A DNA stretch of 64,000 nucleotides from assembly GCA_022560025.1 (NCBI GenBank), contig JAFISE010000008.1, positions 1-64,000 on the forward strand, written 5' to 3'. Shown one piece after another: positions 42,485-55,010 of this stretch. The position numbers and the translations under genes are program-made. Under the pieces are notes generated by a model. It made no database searches. It saw only the letters and a list, made by a program, of their open reading frames with translations, and was not told the origin of the DNA. This DNA comes from Stagonosporopsis chrysanthemi. Lineage: Eukaryota > Ascomycota > Dothideomycetes > Pleosporales > Didymellaceae. The stretch's first letter is position 1. Each line of letters opens with the position of its first letter.

Positions 42485-43631
42485 TTGGTGATAGGAGTCG
42501 ATCGTGGCTAGAGGATTGCTTTGCTGGGTAATCGCGTATTAGGAAAGCCGAAGGCTAGGATGTGTATGATGCTAAGAGACGTTAGCTCCGTGAGTCGTAA
42601 GAGTGGCAAGCATGGCAGCGTCGCGCAGTGTAGCGACAGACGTGCCGGATGTCGAGCACGACTCGAGGACAGGGCAACAGCCGTCGATCGCAAGCTTCGA
42701 ATGTGTTGCGGTTGATGTCCCAGGCAGAAGCGGCGCAGGCGCAAGCGCAGAGGCAGACGTACCGTGTAACTTGTCTCGAAACAGTAGTGTGAGTTGTACG
42801 CGCATGATCGAATCAACGTGACAATGCTAGAAGATCGCTGTCTCAGACAGACATGTGTACTTGAGAAAGGCAATGCAAGTGAAAGAAGCAAGAAGACAGA
42901 GGCGGCGACAGTCGCGGATGTGTTTGGTAGGAGAGCTTCGGGTGGCGGTGGGGTTGAGATCAGGTCTCAGCCTCAATTCGGGTTCAGGGTCCGTGTCGAC
43001 TGGGTGATTCATTCGGTTCGCCACTCCCGCCAAGATCTAGTCGCTGAATGACAGCTTTGCAATGGCCTCGTGGATCTCAGGCGGGGTTTGTAGTGACAGA
43101 CAGCCAACCTGAGCGTCATCGATTTGGTGCAAGATGGCGACGCTGGAGCTTTTGGAGCTTGACGTCGACGAAGCCGGTGATTAGCTGACAGAACGGCGTC
43201 ATCGTTCACTACAGGATCTCAAAGATATTGCACATTTAACATCAAACTGAAAGCATCAGTGTTGATGCCGCATCCGCTACAGAGTATCCTATCACGCTGT
43301 ACATATTGTCCAGCTGAGACCTCTCGTCAGCGTATCTCCAGCGAGCTCATGACCAGGCTGCGTGACGTTGCATATGCAAGTCACTGAAACGACTGATCGA
43401 GCGTCCACAGCACGCACAATCAAGCTATCGGTCTACCAATATCAAGAACTCCACACTTCATCTCCCATATACGATCCATCATAACAATGACTTCTGCGCA
43501 TCCACTCTCCAGTCGACCCAGCAACTATCGCTCTCGAGCCTCGGATATCCCATGAAGGCCCCACATTCCTCGATCGCCAAAGTACCCCTCCACCTGAATT
43601 TCCCTAACTTCTTCCCCATGTCATTGCGACC
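42485..43631. other. Divergent intergenic region, 1.1 kb
   Basis: This separates the starts of the NYN gene (-) and the mitochondrial carrier gene (+), so it probably contains both promoters. Open frames on both strands are short and have no domain. Confidence 0.5.
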
Positions 43632-44666
43632 ATGTCCGCTGACTTCTGGGCCGGCTATGTCTCCGGTGCAGTGGGCATCATCATTGGTAACCCGCTGGAT
43701 ATTGTGAAGACGCGCCTTCAAGCTGGGCCGAAGCCTGCCTACGACGCGAGTACAGCTACGTCCACAGCGGTAGCTGCGCCGCGGGGGTTTCGAGGACAGT
43801 TTGAGAATGCTGGGACATTAGTGAGAGGTATGTGGTCCTTCTCTTAATTCAGACATTGCGCGAAGCAAGCAATCGGTAGCTAATCTCAATACTCAGCGTA
43901 GGCGCAACAGCACCTATCCTCGGCTACGGCGCGCTCAATGCCCTCCTGTTCATGACCTACAACCGCACACTCACGCTCCTTGGCGACTCCCCTGCCGTTC
44001 CAAACTCGTTTGCCAAAGTGTTCATCGCCGGCGCGACAGGCGGCTTTGCTTCCTTCGTTGTCTCTGCGCCGACAGAGCTAATAAAATGCCGCGCCCAGGT
44101 GTCGACGGAGAGACATACGACCTCGTGGTCAATAGCGAAGCAGATATGGCTAAAAGATGGAATCAGAGGACTATACTATGGGGGCGGAATCACCAGTATA
44201 CGCGACGCAGTAGGCTACGGATTCTAGTAGGTCGACCGTATGCTAGAGCTTGCTGGGTCCTTGGGCTGACAGTGCCAGCTTCTGGTCATACGAGTGGAGC
44301 AAGCAAGCTTGGACTTCACCAGATGACACAAACAGAGAGACTGCCTTCAAGGTTCTGATGTGCGGAGGCCTTGCTGGAATCATAACGTGGGTATCTATAT
44401 TCCCCTTGGACGTCATCAAGACGAGGGTGCAAACACAGGTGTTACACCCAGACCCTGTTCCCAGAGGCGAACAGCAGACTCTCCTCCACGCTGAGGGACG
44501 AAGAACGCACTTGGGTGCGATCCAGATCGCCAAAAATGCATATCAGACAGAAGGCGCTGGCGTTTTCTTTAGAGGACTGGGCATTTGCAGTGTGCGAGCG
44601 TTCTTTGTCAACGCGGTGCAATGGGCAGTGTACGAATGGATGATGCGCCTCTTGCAACATCAGTAG
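43632..44666 (+). CDS. Mitochondrial carrier (SLC25) protein
   Basis: Exons 43632-43827, 43902-44226 and 44279-44666 give 302 residues; introns are 74 and 52 bp. The three tandem carrier repeats each show the P-x-[D/E]-x2-[K/R] signature: NPLDIVKTRLQ, APTELIKCRAQ and FPLDVIKTRVQ. The length is standard for six transmembrane helices in the inner mitochondrial membrane. The general look (GIIIGNPLDIVKTRLQ with a short N-terminus) is closest to the carnitine/basic amino acid carrier group, but contact-site residues were not compared, so the transported substrate remains open. The first acceptor (CGTAG) was chosen because the nearer CAG leads to a stop. Confidence 0.9.
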
Positions 44667-44998
44667 GGATGTGTTAGGCAATAACAGGTTGTAAATAACG
44701 CAGGGTTCTATTCTTCTTACAGACGATCGCCCAAAAGGAACGCGCTCCTCTGCACGAACGTTGCAGAAGTAAGGCCTACTCGTAGTTCGCATTTTAGAGT
44801 ACAGTAGCAAATTTTGTCGTCCGCCAAATGGCCATTCATAACAGCGGAAATGATTTCCTCCGGATAGCAGTCTCGAAGAGAGGTGCAGAGTATGTGAAGA
44901 AGAAGCCCCCTAACATGAACAAGCCCACACTGAAGCGAGCAAACAAACCCCTTCCACGCTTGAGAATGAACACCTACGCGCAAAGCTTAAGACCAGCC
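44667..44998. other. Convergent 3' intergenic region
   Basis: 332 bases lie between the carrier (+) and RNA-binding protein (-) stop codons. Nothing beyond 3' untranslated sequence is seen. Confidence 0.5.
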
Positions 44999-46661
44999 TT
45001 ACATGATCTGATCCTGTGTCAAACCTCCAGTGTGCTCAGTGCCCTCCATAACGTCGCCGTTGTTCTGGTTGGTGTACTTCACGTACGAAAGACCGAGAGG
45101 CCTGCCACCATACTGGTACCCTGTGAACTTGGCTGCAACGTTGTTAGTAAGCTATGAGCAGACAGGCAAGAGCTACTTACCAATAGCAGTCTCAGCATCT
45201 GGCTGCTGCTCGAACTCGACAACACCGGTTCCACGAGAGCGGCCGTTGGGCTCGTACTGAATCTCGGCGCGAGAAACTTTGCCGATTGTAGTGAAGAGCT
45301 CGACAAGATCCTCGTTGCTGGTGGACCAAGGCAGGTTGCGGACGTAGATCAGGTTGCTGGGCTCACCACCTGACGCGGCGAAATCGGTGAAGGGATTCGG
45401 AGGGTTGGAAGGACCGTTGGGATCGAAACCACCTCCAGGAGGACCACCATAGCCTCCGCCAAAGCCTCCGCGACCTCCAAAGCCGCCGCCGCCGCCGCCG
45501 AAGCCGCCGCGACCGCCAAAGCCGCCACGAGCGCCAAAGCCTCCTCCGAAACCACCACGGGCTGCTCCAAAGCCACCACGTCCTCCACCACCAAAGCCAG
45601 CATTACCAGCAAAGCGGTCTTCGCGAACCTCGAGATTGCGACCTTGCCATTCGTAACCGTTGAACTGCGTGATCGCGTTCCTGGCGTCCTCTTGGGTCTC
45701 GAATGCAACGATACCAGAGCCCTTTGGTCTGCCGTCTGGGGCGATGTGAACATCTGCACGAAGAACGGAGCCGGTGTGGGCGGCCTGGCGGAAGAGGTCC
45801 TTCAGGTCTTGCCAGCCGACGTTGTATGGAAGCTGAGCATCATGTTAGCAAGAAGTCCTGAGTCTGTTAGTATCAAAGAAATGGGGTACAAACGTTGGCA
45901 ACGTAGATCTGCCTGCCTCCAGCACCAGGAGCGCCACCTTGTGGACCTCCAAAGCCACCTTGACCTTGGAATCCGCCACGGCCGGGGCCGCCTTCGAAAC
46001 CTCCGCGCGAGGAACCCGGGTTGGTGAATCGAGGTTCGGCCTCGCGATCTTCGCGCACGTATACGAGTCGGCCCATAAGGTTCTGGTTGCTGAGCGTCGC
46101 CACGGCATTCTGAGCCTGCTCCCGAGTGGCATATTCCACGATACCACAGCCCTACACCCCAAAACCAGTCAACCTCCATCCTTCTCACGATCAAGACCAG
46201 CCATCATTTATTACCTTTGACATCCCATTGGGGAGCAACAACACGTCTGCGAAGAGAACTTCTCCAGCTGCGCGCGCATTAGCACGCGATCATCTTTGTA
46301 ATCAAGCAACCATACCTTGTCTCATGAAATCTTTCAGGTGATGCCACTTCACGTCGTACGACAGATTGCCGACGTAGACGCGGCGATCCTGCTGTGAAGA
46401 GTCGCGAATGCTTTGCATCATGTTGTCCTTGTTTTCTACCGAACGAGGCGCTCCTCCGCGGCTAGCTCCGTATGACTGATAACTGCCTGAACCCTGTGCG
46501 CCGCCGGTCGGGGATCGCGAACGGCGTTCACTGCGGCGATAGTCGTCTCGGCTGCGTGAGCGGCTGCGAGGGGAGTATGAGCGTCTGGAGCGTCGCGGTG
46601 AGCGGGAGCGTCTGCGAGGAGAGCGGTCGCGCTGGTCATAGTTGTCAGCTTCATACGACAT
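44999..46661 (-). CDS. SR/RGG protein with three RRMs (Gbp2/Hrb1-like)
   Basis: Exons 46661-46316, 46267-46215, 46151-45894, 45832-45181 and 45132-44999 give 480 residues; introns are 48-63 bp. The order is an N-terminal RS/SR region (residues 1-60), RRM1 from about 93 (RVYVGNLSYDV), RRM2 from about 213 (RQIYVANLPYNV, split exactly by an intron), a Gly/Arg/Phe-rich RGG segment at about 297-350, and RRM3 from about 380 (NLIYVRNLPWST). This architecture is that of yeast Gbp2 and Hrb1, nuclear shuttling factors that bind poly(A) RNA and link splicing quality control to export. The SR region is a probable Sky1-type kinase target. Five in-phase exons with conserved junctions make the model firm. 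Confidence 0.9.
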
Positions 46662-48204
46662 GATTGCAACAATTAAGCGGCAATGATGTGACTATGGGCG
46701 ACTGCAATGCGACTGGAACTAGCTGTGCCGTGACTGTTGGTAAAGAGGCGAACGGCGACGAAATGGAAAATGCGCGCGTTCGATGAGGCTGGGTGGTTAG
46801 GTGAGAGAGCCACGGTTGGTCGGAGCTCTCGAGTGGACAAGCGCCCGCGGCATGAGCCGAGATCACGTGCCGGTCCTCCCACAATCACCGTGAACTATGG
46901 GAGGACTGCCTTGCGAGACGCAAATGAACTCGAGAGTGGAGACAAAATTCTCACCGTGACTCTCACCGTGAAGCAGAGCTATGAAATAGACTGGTGGTTT
47001 AGGCGTATACTCACGCCACCCTTATGCTCGAGGAAATGGAAGCAGGGAGGCTAAGAAGCATGTTGAACTCACATTCTCACTGGGTCGGTAGTTATCGTCT
47101 GGAGGGGTAGGAAGTCAGCACGAAAGGTGTCAAGATGAATTAGAGAGAGCACTGTGATGGTGCAAGAGTGAGGGGAAACGTTACGGGTGGAGGGGCTCTT
47201 AGCACTTACCCATCTCGAACACGGCTCCAGCGGATTAATAGATGCTGCTACCGTGACACGCCTCAGCAAAGTTCCTAGTCGTGGCCGCGTCCTGCCAGCT
47301 GAAACGAGGGCCAGTAGTGCACGCTGTATGCACAGCGCGCTGCAGCCGGCGCAGATTGCCTGCTTCTTCTGCCTTCTGTTGGTGACGCCAGATGGGGCCT
47401 CGATAGAACAAGCCTCTCACGGCACAGCAAGGATCTGGCCAATCGCGGGCCGTAAGTGAGCAGCTAGAGCGTGATGGTGACCCAGCAATGCGGGCGGGCT
47501 GTTGACGGCGAGGGACGAGGATGCAAGCTGATCGGGAGATGTGGTGTCAGCCTTGGAGGACCGCGGACGTAGTGAGCGTACGGCCGTCTGAGAGCTTAAC
47601 TGATGGCGATACCAAGGTGCAACTCGAGCGCTAAGAAGGCAAGCAGATGGGCTCTGGCAAGCGCGTTGTGCGCGTCTGCCTCTGGGCACCGTGTTGGTCG
47701 TGATGCCTGCTCGATCAGTTCCGAAGTGGGGAAGGTCCACATCGATTGAACGGCAGCGACTGCGGGCCAAACGGAAGGAACGTGCTGCTACCGTATCCTC
47801 TAGTACGCCAAGATCCTTATGAATAGATTTCAGTTGTCTATCTCATCTGTCCTTCGCAACAAGCTCCACCAAGACGATTTCTCCTGTGAGCGCCCGCAGT
47901 CTGCACATCCCGTTCAGGTTACGCGCTCGACCTTCGTATCCGAACGCATGGATGTTTGCAGAGGCGTAGGCATGAACGGTGTCTTGGACCACCCTGCGAA
48001 ATAGCTTGTACTCAGACACGACGAACGACCGTAGCTGGAATCCACGCCGCCTGTGGTGATCACATCGCCTCGTGAGACCAAGCATCGTCAGCAGCTCGAA
48101 CAAAATCGGGCAGTTGAGTCGATGCGAGCAGGACATGTTCGGGCCGCGAGCTGAGACCCTGACACTGGGCTGGAAGCCTGCATGGACTTGCATGACTACG
48201 GTGT

Positions 48205-48948
48205 GACAATCGAAAAGCCAGACAAACCTCAGGCCGAAACTATTCTTGCGCGTTGTTCAGGACTCACGAACCAGTACTGGTGTTGATGTGGCCAATGCTG
48301 GTGAGCCTCCAAAGCCGATCAAGAGGATTCTGCAGTATTCATGGGATGCTACGCACACCGACCTGCGGCTATTTCAACCAACACTCAGGGCGGAGGACCT
48401 GACTTTGTGGTATATACTAAGCGACGTGCTCTGGACCCAGCAGGATAACGCAGTGGGGACTCTGACAGTGTTGCATATGCGTTCAGGACCTCGGTGCGTA
48501 TGCCCAAGAGATTACAAAGATCAAGACCCGTGTTCAGCCTGTTATGAAGGAGCTCGCTTCGTGTAAGTAATCATCTCTAAGAACAATCGAGCCTTGTCTT
48601 AGCTACAACTTGGCATTGCCTGGCACTCATGAACAAATCTGTGTACCTACGGATTTGCCCATGTTAGACGTACGTCTTTGATCAGTCCTGCTGAACTGTG
48701 AGTACTGCTTCATACCGACCGGGCTTGGATACTAAAAAGCTCTGGAGCATCGCAAAAATCCTAGACCGCTCGGCTGAGTCAAACACGGGTCTACCATTGA
48801 GAGACCTCGGGGCGAGATCTATCCACACGTGGTGGCCCACTTTTACAGATCTTGCCTGTACAGCCTGTAGGTGCCCGCTCGTTCGCAAATGTAACCGTAG
48901 TACACATGCGACTAGCAGACTTAAACAGAGAGTGCAGGACAGCTAGAT
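48205..48948 (+). pseudogene. Possible decayed gene of unknown family
   Basis: A frame open from just after 48206 reads RTSTGVDVANAGEPPKPIKR and continues to a donor-like GTAAGT at 48563. An acceptor TTAG at 48599-48602 would extend it as VYNLALPGTHEQICVPTDLP. A further frame (48698-48943) contains RSIHTWWPTFTDLACTAC. The last junction cannot be made in frame and no start codon is clear. This may be a degraded gene, or coding-like noise. No family was recognised. Confidence 0.25.
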
Positions 48949-49499
48949 AGATAAAAGATTGTCGCGTAGAGGATGTTACCATCTGAAGGTCTCAATCGCA
49001 ACGAATAATCAAGCTTCTATCTGATCTACCCAAAGCGTACAGTACTTCCTGGTGAAAAGATCGTACGCATCTATATTTTGCTGAATGAAGCCAGTCATTT
49101 TCAGAAAAATTCCTTGGCGTCAACCAAGCAGTCGTCGTAGATCTGCCTCATGATAACGAACCATTTGTCACTGACGTCACGTATACAACGGGGAAGAAGT
49201 CCGTCAGGCGAGAAGACCGGTTCCTTTATCATTTCATTTGAAGACCGCTCGAGAATAGTGGGGCGTATATCAGAAGATCCCTCAAATGTTTGAGAGTTCT
49301 GAAAATCGTTTCTCGAGGTCGCCGAGTTATCTCCTACTCGCCAAAAAGGGTAGGTGCGCTAGGCCTGATGTGTCGCTAGCTTCTATCAGCAGAACATGCG
49401 ACAGTCAACGTGAACCTGAATCCGAGCGAACTCCGTCAAGAGTCTTTCGAACGTCTGTTCTTTTATCGTTTTATCTCGCAGATTTTGATAGAACGGATT

Positions 49500-49507
49500 T
49501 ATATAAG
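49500..49507 (+). promoter_or_regulatory. TATA-like box of DHA1 transporter
   Basis: TATATAAG lies 250 bases before the start codon at 49757. The intervening sequence is C/T-rich, as expected for a fungal 5' leader. Confidence 0.35.
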
Positions 49508-49756
49508 ACGTTAAGCCCCTGCCCATCATGCACACCACAGCCTGTCTTCTGCCTTTAGGCGACTTCACCTTTTCATCACTCCAACACACAACTCGCCCTG
49601 CCCTTGTCGCAGATCGCTGCCAAACACACTGGAAATCCTCCCCAAGCGAGTCACTATTACGTACCTAAGCCGCTTGGTTCAAGAAGTCTTGCTTGATCGC
49701 TTGAGTGATAAGGAGTGTTAAGCTTCACTGTCAGCAATCATCACATCAAGCCTACC

Positions 49757-51513
49757 ATGGCCACAGAAGGAACCGTACAGCCCCTGGCAAGGGATCTCGT
49801 ATCGCCCTCGAACCCTGAACGGGCATCATCAGACTCCAGCACCTCAGGTTATACCGTCGTTGACCAGGAGAAGCACCAACCCATTGCACGCGAACCAACA
49901 CACGACGGAGTCGATGTAGTCAACCTCCCCTATCGAACGCTCAGCAATGAAGCCAACCTCGAAGAATACACTCAAGAGACCATCGACGGACAGATTGCAA
50001 GAATCCACACAAATAAGACTGGTAAGATCGAGCGTTATGAGCTTGTCACCTGGAAGGTCGACGACCCAGAGAACCCCAAAAACTGGTCAAAAGCATACAA
50101 ATGGTGGTGCACTATGTGTGTGGCTGTCACTTGCTTTGTTGTAGCCTTCAACTCTGCTGTCATCACTGCCGACCTCGAAGGTGTCTCCGAGACCTTCAAC
50201 GTCAGTGAAGAAGTCTCCCTTCTCACCATCACCCTCTTTGTCATTGGGTAAGTGTTGCTCCTTTCCAGCTCGAGACCACTATCGCTGACCACCACTAAAG
50301 TTTTGGCGTGGGCCCTATGGCATTCGCTCCGTTCTCTGAAATTTGGGGTCGTCGACCGATCTATGGAGTCACACTATTCTTTGCTGTTATCTTTACCATC
50401 CCGGGAGCCGTCGCACAGAATATCGAAACCCTCCTCGTCACACGTTTCATCGCAGGTGTCGCTTTCTCCGCGCCAATGTCTCTTGTCGGTGGAACACTGG
50501 CCGATCTATGGAAGAACGAGGAGCGAGGTGTGCCCATGGCCGCCTTCTCGGCTGCGCCCTTCATCGGACCTGGTGTTGGCCCGCTTGTGGGAGGATTCCT
50601 TAGTGATGCAAAGGGCTGGAGATGGCTATACTGGATTCAGCTCATCCTCAGCGGTGTCGTCTGGATTCTCATTACCTTCACCGTCCCAGAGACCTACACT
50701 CCTACACTGCTTGCCAGGCGAGCCAAGAAGATGCGCAAGGAGACTGGTGACGAGAAGTACGTTACCGAGCAGGATATCGACACTCGACCCTTCGGCCAGC
50801 GTCTTATTCTGTTCTTGATCCGACCGTTCCAGCTGCTCTTCCGCGAGCTCATTGTCTTCTTCATCTCCCTGTACATGTCAGTCCTCTACGGCTTGCTCTA
50901 CATGTTCTTCGTCGCCTTCCCCATCGTCTACCAGAAGGGCAAGGGTTATTCGGCCAGCTCAACAGGTCTCATGTTCATCCCGCTCATTGTCGGTGTGTTG
51001 CTGAGCGCAGCCTGTGCCCCCCTCGTCAACAAGCACTACATGAAGCTGGTCAACAAGCACAACGGCAAGCCCCCGGCCGAAGCCCGTTTGTACCCCATGA
51101 TGATCTCTTGCTGGTTCATTCCCGTTGGGCTCTTCATTTTCGCTTGGACGAGCTACCCTGATCTCCACTGGGCGGGTCCAGCATTCGGTGGCTTCCCTGT
51201 TGGTTTCGGCTTCATATTTCTCTACAACTCGGCCAATAACTACCTGGTCGACTCTTACCAGCACCAGGCCGCCTCTGCTTTGGCTGCGAAGACGTTCATC
51301 CGATCATTCTGGGGTGCTGCCGTAGTCCTATTCACAAATCAGATGTATGACCGCCTGGGTGACCAGTGGGCGAGTACTCTGTTGGCTTTCATCGGTCTGG
51401 CTTGCTGCGCAATTCCGTTCGTGTTCTTCTTCTACGGTGCGCAGATTCGCGCGCACTCGCATTACGCATACAGTGAAGACGAGGAGAACAAGGGCGAGAA
51501 ACAGGCCGCTTGA
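49757..51513 (+). CDS. MFS multidrug transporter, DHA1 family
   Basis: Exons 49757-50247 and 50301-51513 give 567 residues; the intron is 53 bp. The ATG at 49757 has an ACCATGG context. The frame is open slightly further upstream but lacks an earlier ATG. A long polar N-terminus precedes DDPENPKNWSKAYKWW, which marks the fungal drug:H+ antiporter-1 group. GFGVGPMAFAPFSEIWGRRP bridges the splice, and GPGVGPLVGGFLSDAKGWRW is the antiporter motif C. Twelve helices are expected in the plasma membrane. Related proteins export azoles, polyamines or fungal metabolites; the substrate here is unknown. A Zn2Cys6 factor lies 1.1 kb downstream on the same strand and could be its regulator, which is inference. 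Confidence 0.92.
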
Positions 51514-52608
51514 GCAATGAGATGACAGGAGAATACATAATGCTATGGTGATGGCTTGGAACTGCCCAAGAACAGAGTGCGCTGATTTGCATTGATTTGA
51601 AGCTTTCGAGGCGTTTGATACCTATACCACGTAGAACTTATACAGTCCAATAATTCTGAATTGACCTCAAAGTACATCTCGATATTGGCTCAGCATTGTC
51701 ATAACACAGTACGGGCAGGAGGCAAATGTCACTAGCCATCTACGAAGGAACTCATTTCTGTGGGCCGATCAGATTTACATGCTACCCAATAAGCGACGCT
51801 CAAGAGAAACGAACCTCTACGCGAGAAGCTCTTGGAGTCAAATGTCGAAGGCCTGCACCCCATGTGCGCGAACAGCGCCAAAGACATTGCTTTTCCTCTA
51901 GTGCTAGTTTGTGAAAGGAGCGGTGACGAGGCCAAAACCAGGAGCCGTTCGAAGCCACGTCTTCGTATCCACTGGCATCAATGCAGGGCGTCGACCAGGG
52001 TGCATGCAATGAACTGCTGGTAAAGCTGCTGGATCCGGCAGGTTCAAAGGCGACGGCGCGCTTCCAAGGACGCTGGTGGCGGGCCTTGTGTAACACTACT
52101 AGGTACTACTTTCAACACCAGTCAAACTTACTGCATACAGCATGTTGAAGAAGGCCCGATCAATTCCATGGTCAAATTATCTGCGCAAAACTCTATGCCT
52201 CTGTTGCTATGATGGCGTGGTTAGGGTTGCTATGAGGCCAGTGATGGTTCTGTGCAGCTTCGCTGATTGATCGGCGGATTCCGCGCGATGGCCGTTGTTC
52301 CCGCAGCGCACGAGCATCGTCATCCTTGGAATTGCTCATGCTAGCATCCTGTCAGCGATGATTCTAGAGCACAACGCTGGAACCTCCAATCAGGTATAGT
52401 TCTACTTGCTGTCGAGACCTGCACGAAGAAGTCCTCCGAGCACGGATTCCAGCCTCGCAGCCCTGTAAACATCCAAGCGAAGCGTTCATCAGCCCGATGG
52501 CCTAGCTTCCTATCCCCGTGACTAGCGAATGATCTACCGACGGGAGTCCACCCGAAACCGAACCTACGCGTGCGAAGTGACCCATCGCTAACTCCCTCGC
52601 CGTGGAAA
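51514..52608. other. Intergenic, 1.1 kb
   Basis: This contains the transporter 3' flank and the promoter of the next Zn2Cys6 gene. Only short frames without domains are present. Confidence 0.5.
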
Positions 52609-55010
52609 ATGGACGACAAGCCACCACAGCCGCAGTCGCAGTCGCATGCGCCGTCGTCCTTCATGCCGGACCTGACAGACACCCCGCCGCGCGCCGACGT
52701 CGACGAGATCCTGCGGCGGAAGCGCAAGGCCCGGGAATACAAGGTACGCAATTACGCGCGTCGTCGTGCTTGGGCTCGGAGGGAAAAGAGATGGAGGGAC
52801 TCGACTCTAGAACTTGCCGCATTGAGCTATGGAATCCGGTGTCATGGAGAATATAGCTGGACATCAACTGCAGCCCCACGATGAATCCGAACTGACCACT
52901 TCGTCAGGCCTGCTACCCATGTCGCCAACGCAAAGTCAAATGCGACCAGACCGTACCGTGCAAGACGTGCGTTGTCCGCGAACACCCGGAGCTATGTACC
53001 TACCACCCGCCGAGCGAGTCGCACCCACCTGCGAAGAGGATAAGCATGGGACTGGGTCAGAATGGGCACGACTTCAACGTCAATGGTCTGGTCCATGTGC
53101 ACGGTGGGACTGTGACGTTACCACGTGAGGTGCGTCTGATGTGACTTGACAGTATGGAGCCCGGCTGACAGCAGCAGGACTGGGAGCGCATCTGCGCGAA
53201 GCTACAGACGGCCGAGAAGTCCCTCAATGAGCTGAAGAACTCGATAAGTAGCATTCAGGAAGTCGCACCACCAATCAATGGCTTCTCGCCCTCGACGTCG
53301 ACGCCTCTCGCAGCCTCAGCGCCCATTGATGGCGAGCAGAGCCACGTTCGCACACAAGGAATCCACACGCGCAACGACATTACCGGCCAGACGATCCATA
53401 TTGGACCCAGCTCAGTGCCTGCGTTGGTCATGCAGTTAGGTCGAGGAGGAGATTCGCAGTGGGCGCCAGGGTTGCAGGACCTGCTCGGAAAGAAGAGCAT
53501 GCTACCTATATTTGGGCTGGATAATGAGAGCGCTACATATCCCTTTGTCGACCTTTGGGGATTGCCGCACGGATCGATATCCCGCGCTACGGAGTTGGCG
53601 AATGCTCTGCCTAGCGATTCTGAATGCCTCAGCTTCTTCCGTCACTACCGCGAAACCGCGCACACAGTGTATCCTGCCGCTGCGGATATCGAGGGCGTCG
53701 AGTCTGACCTGCTGCTTTTCCTCATCAACCGCGCGAGTTCACAAAGTGGCACTGGAGTGACAGATCAGCAAATATACGGGAAAGACTTCCATTGGATCGG
53801 GTTGGTCTTCGCCATACTGGCCTCGGGGTGTCAGTGCTCGACATTATCCCGGAGAGAAAGAGAGCTTACATCACAGGTCTACATCTGCTGCAGTTTCGAG
53901 TGCTTACGGTTTACCAATTTCCTCTCACACGCAACCATCGAAAATATACAAACGCTCTTAATTCTGGGGAATGTCATTTCGAACAACATGAACGCTGGCG
54001 TTGCATGGAGCTTGATGGGACTGACGGTTCGACTTTCACAAACGCTCGGTTTGCACCGCATGTGCCCTTCCTCGACACCAGTGCAGCAGAGAATATTACG
54101 GAGCAAAGTGTGGTGGGCGCTGCTCTGGCAAGACTCGTTACTCTCAGTATCGTACGACAGAGCCTCTTCAACTACAACTATCGATCACACTGTTCCCCTC
54201 AGCAACCACACAGCTCCTGGAACGCGAACTTACGTTGAAAGCATGTATCGTCTATGCAAAGTTGGCCTCGACATCGTCCGCGAACGCCAGAAACCTCAGA
54301 CTTCCCACGATGCTTTGATCAGGATCACCGAGCATCGCAATGAGCTTCAGGAGATCATGATCGATGCGGCGGACTACCTGAAAGATTCGCGCAGATGTCG
54401 GTCAATGCGCGACCAATTAGAGCACTGGGCGCTGTACCTACACATCTCATACATCACATCTGAGCTCTGTCGACCAGCCATCAGCCCTACGACAGCCGGT
54501 CTCGACCTCTCGAAGACACTGCGGAAGACATGCATCGACAGCCTCACAAATACCGTCGAAGCTTTCCTCGGCCTCCAGAACATGACACCGTTTGCAACCC
54601 GCTCATGGGCTGCCCTACACCGCTCGCTCAGCTGTGCGCTCCTCCTCGGCATTCTCGGCGAACACAACCGCAACGAACGAGCTCGAGGTCTACTCCAGAA
54701 TATCGTCCAAGTGCTGGGCGACTTCACCAAGGACGTAGACCCCAACGAGCTTGCAACGCCCATCACACGATCTGTCTCGGCGCTCGAGCGGCTACTGCGC
54801 ATCACATCGAACGTGAACAGAAAGACGAGCGAGGCTGGGAGCCAGGCAAGCCCAGTCATGAACACGTTTACAGCAGACGACATCAATGCTGCGCTTACGA
54901 ATGGCGATGGAAACGCGTTCTCGCAAAGTCCTCTGCTGGGTCTGGATCTTGATTCTTCGCCCTATGCGCTGATGGAGTCGATTGTCTGGGGCGCACAGAA
55001 AGACGCATGA
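52609..55010 (+). CDS. Zn2Cys6 transcription factor with coiled coil
   Basis: Exons 52609-52743, 52908-53129 and 53178-55010 give 729 residues. Intron 1 (164 bp) ends right before the zinc cluster, and intron 2 (48 bp) ends in CAGCAGCAG, so six more bases could be included in frame. The cluster is ACYPCRQRKVKCDQ followed by C-x2-C-x8-C (PCKTCVVREHPELC). A predicted coiled coil follows near 125-150 (WERICAKLQTAEKSLNELK). Later comes the fungal-specific regulatory domain with VAWSLMGLTVRLSQTLGLHR and KVWWALLWQDSLLS. The last 100 residues are Ser/Asp-rich. It is a nuclear dimeric regulator with an unknown target. It lies on the same strand as the DHA1 transporter and is convergent with ATG17. 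Confidence 0.9.

Larger units (their letters stand above)
46662..49756. other. Long intergenic region, 3.1 kb
   Basis: This lies between the start of the RRM gene (-) and the DHA1 transporter (+). It contains a possible decayed gene at 48205-48948 (listed separately) and a 116-codon minus-strand frame at 47843-48193 that starts with ATG but resembles nothing I know. TATATAAG at 49500-49507 is a possible core-promoter element of the transporter. Confidence 0.5.
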
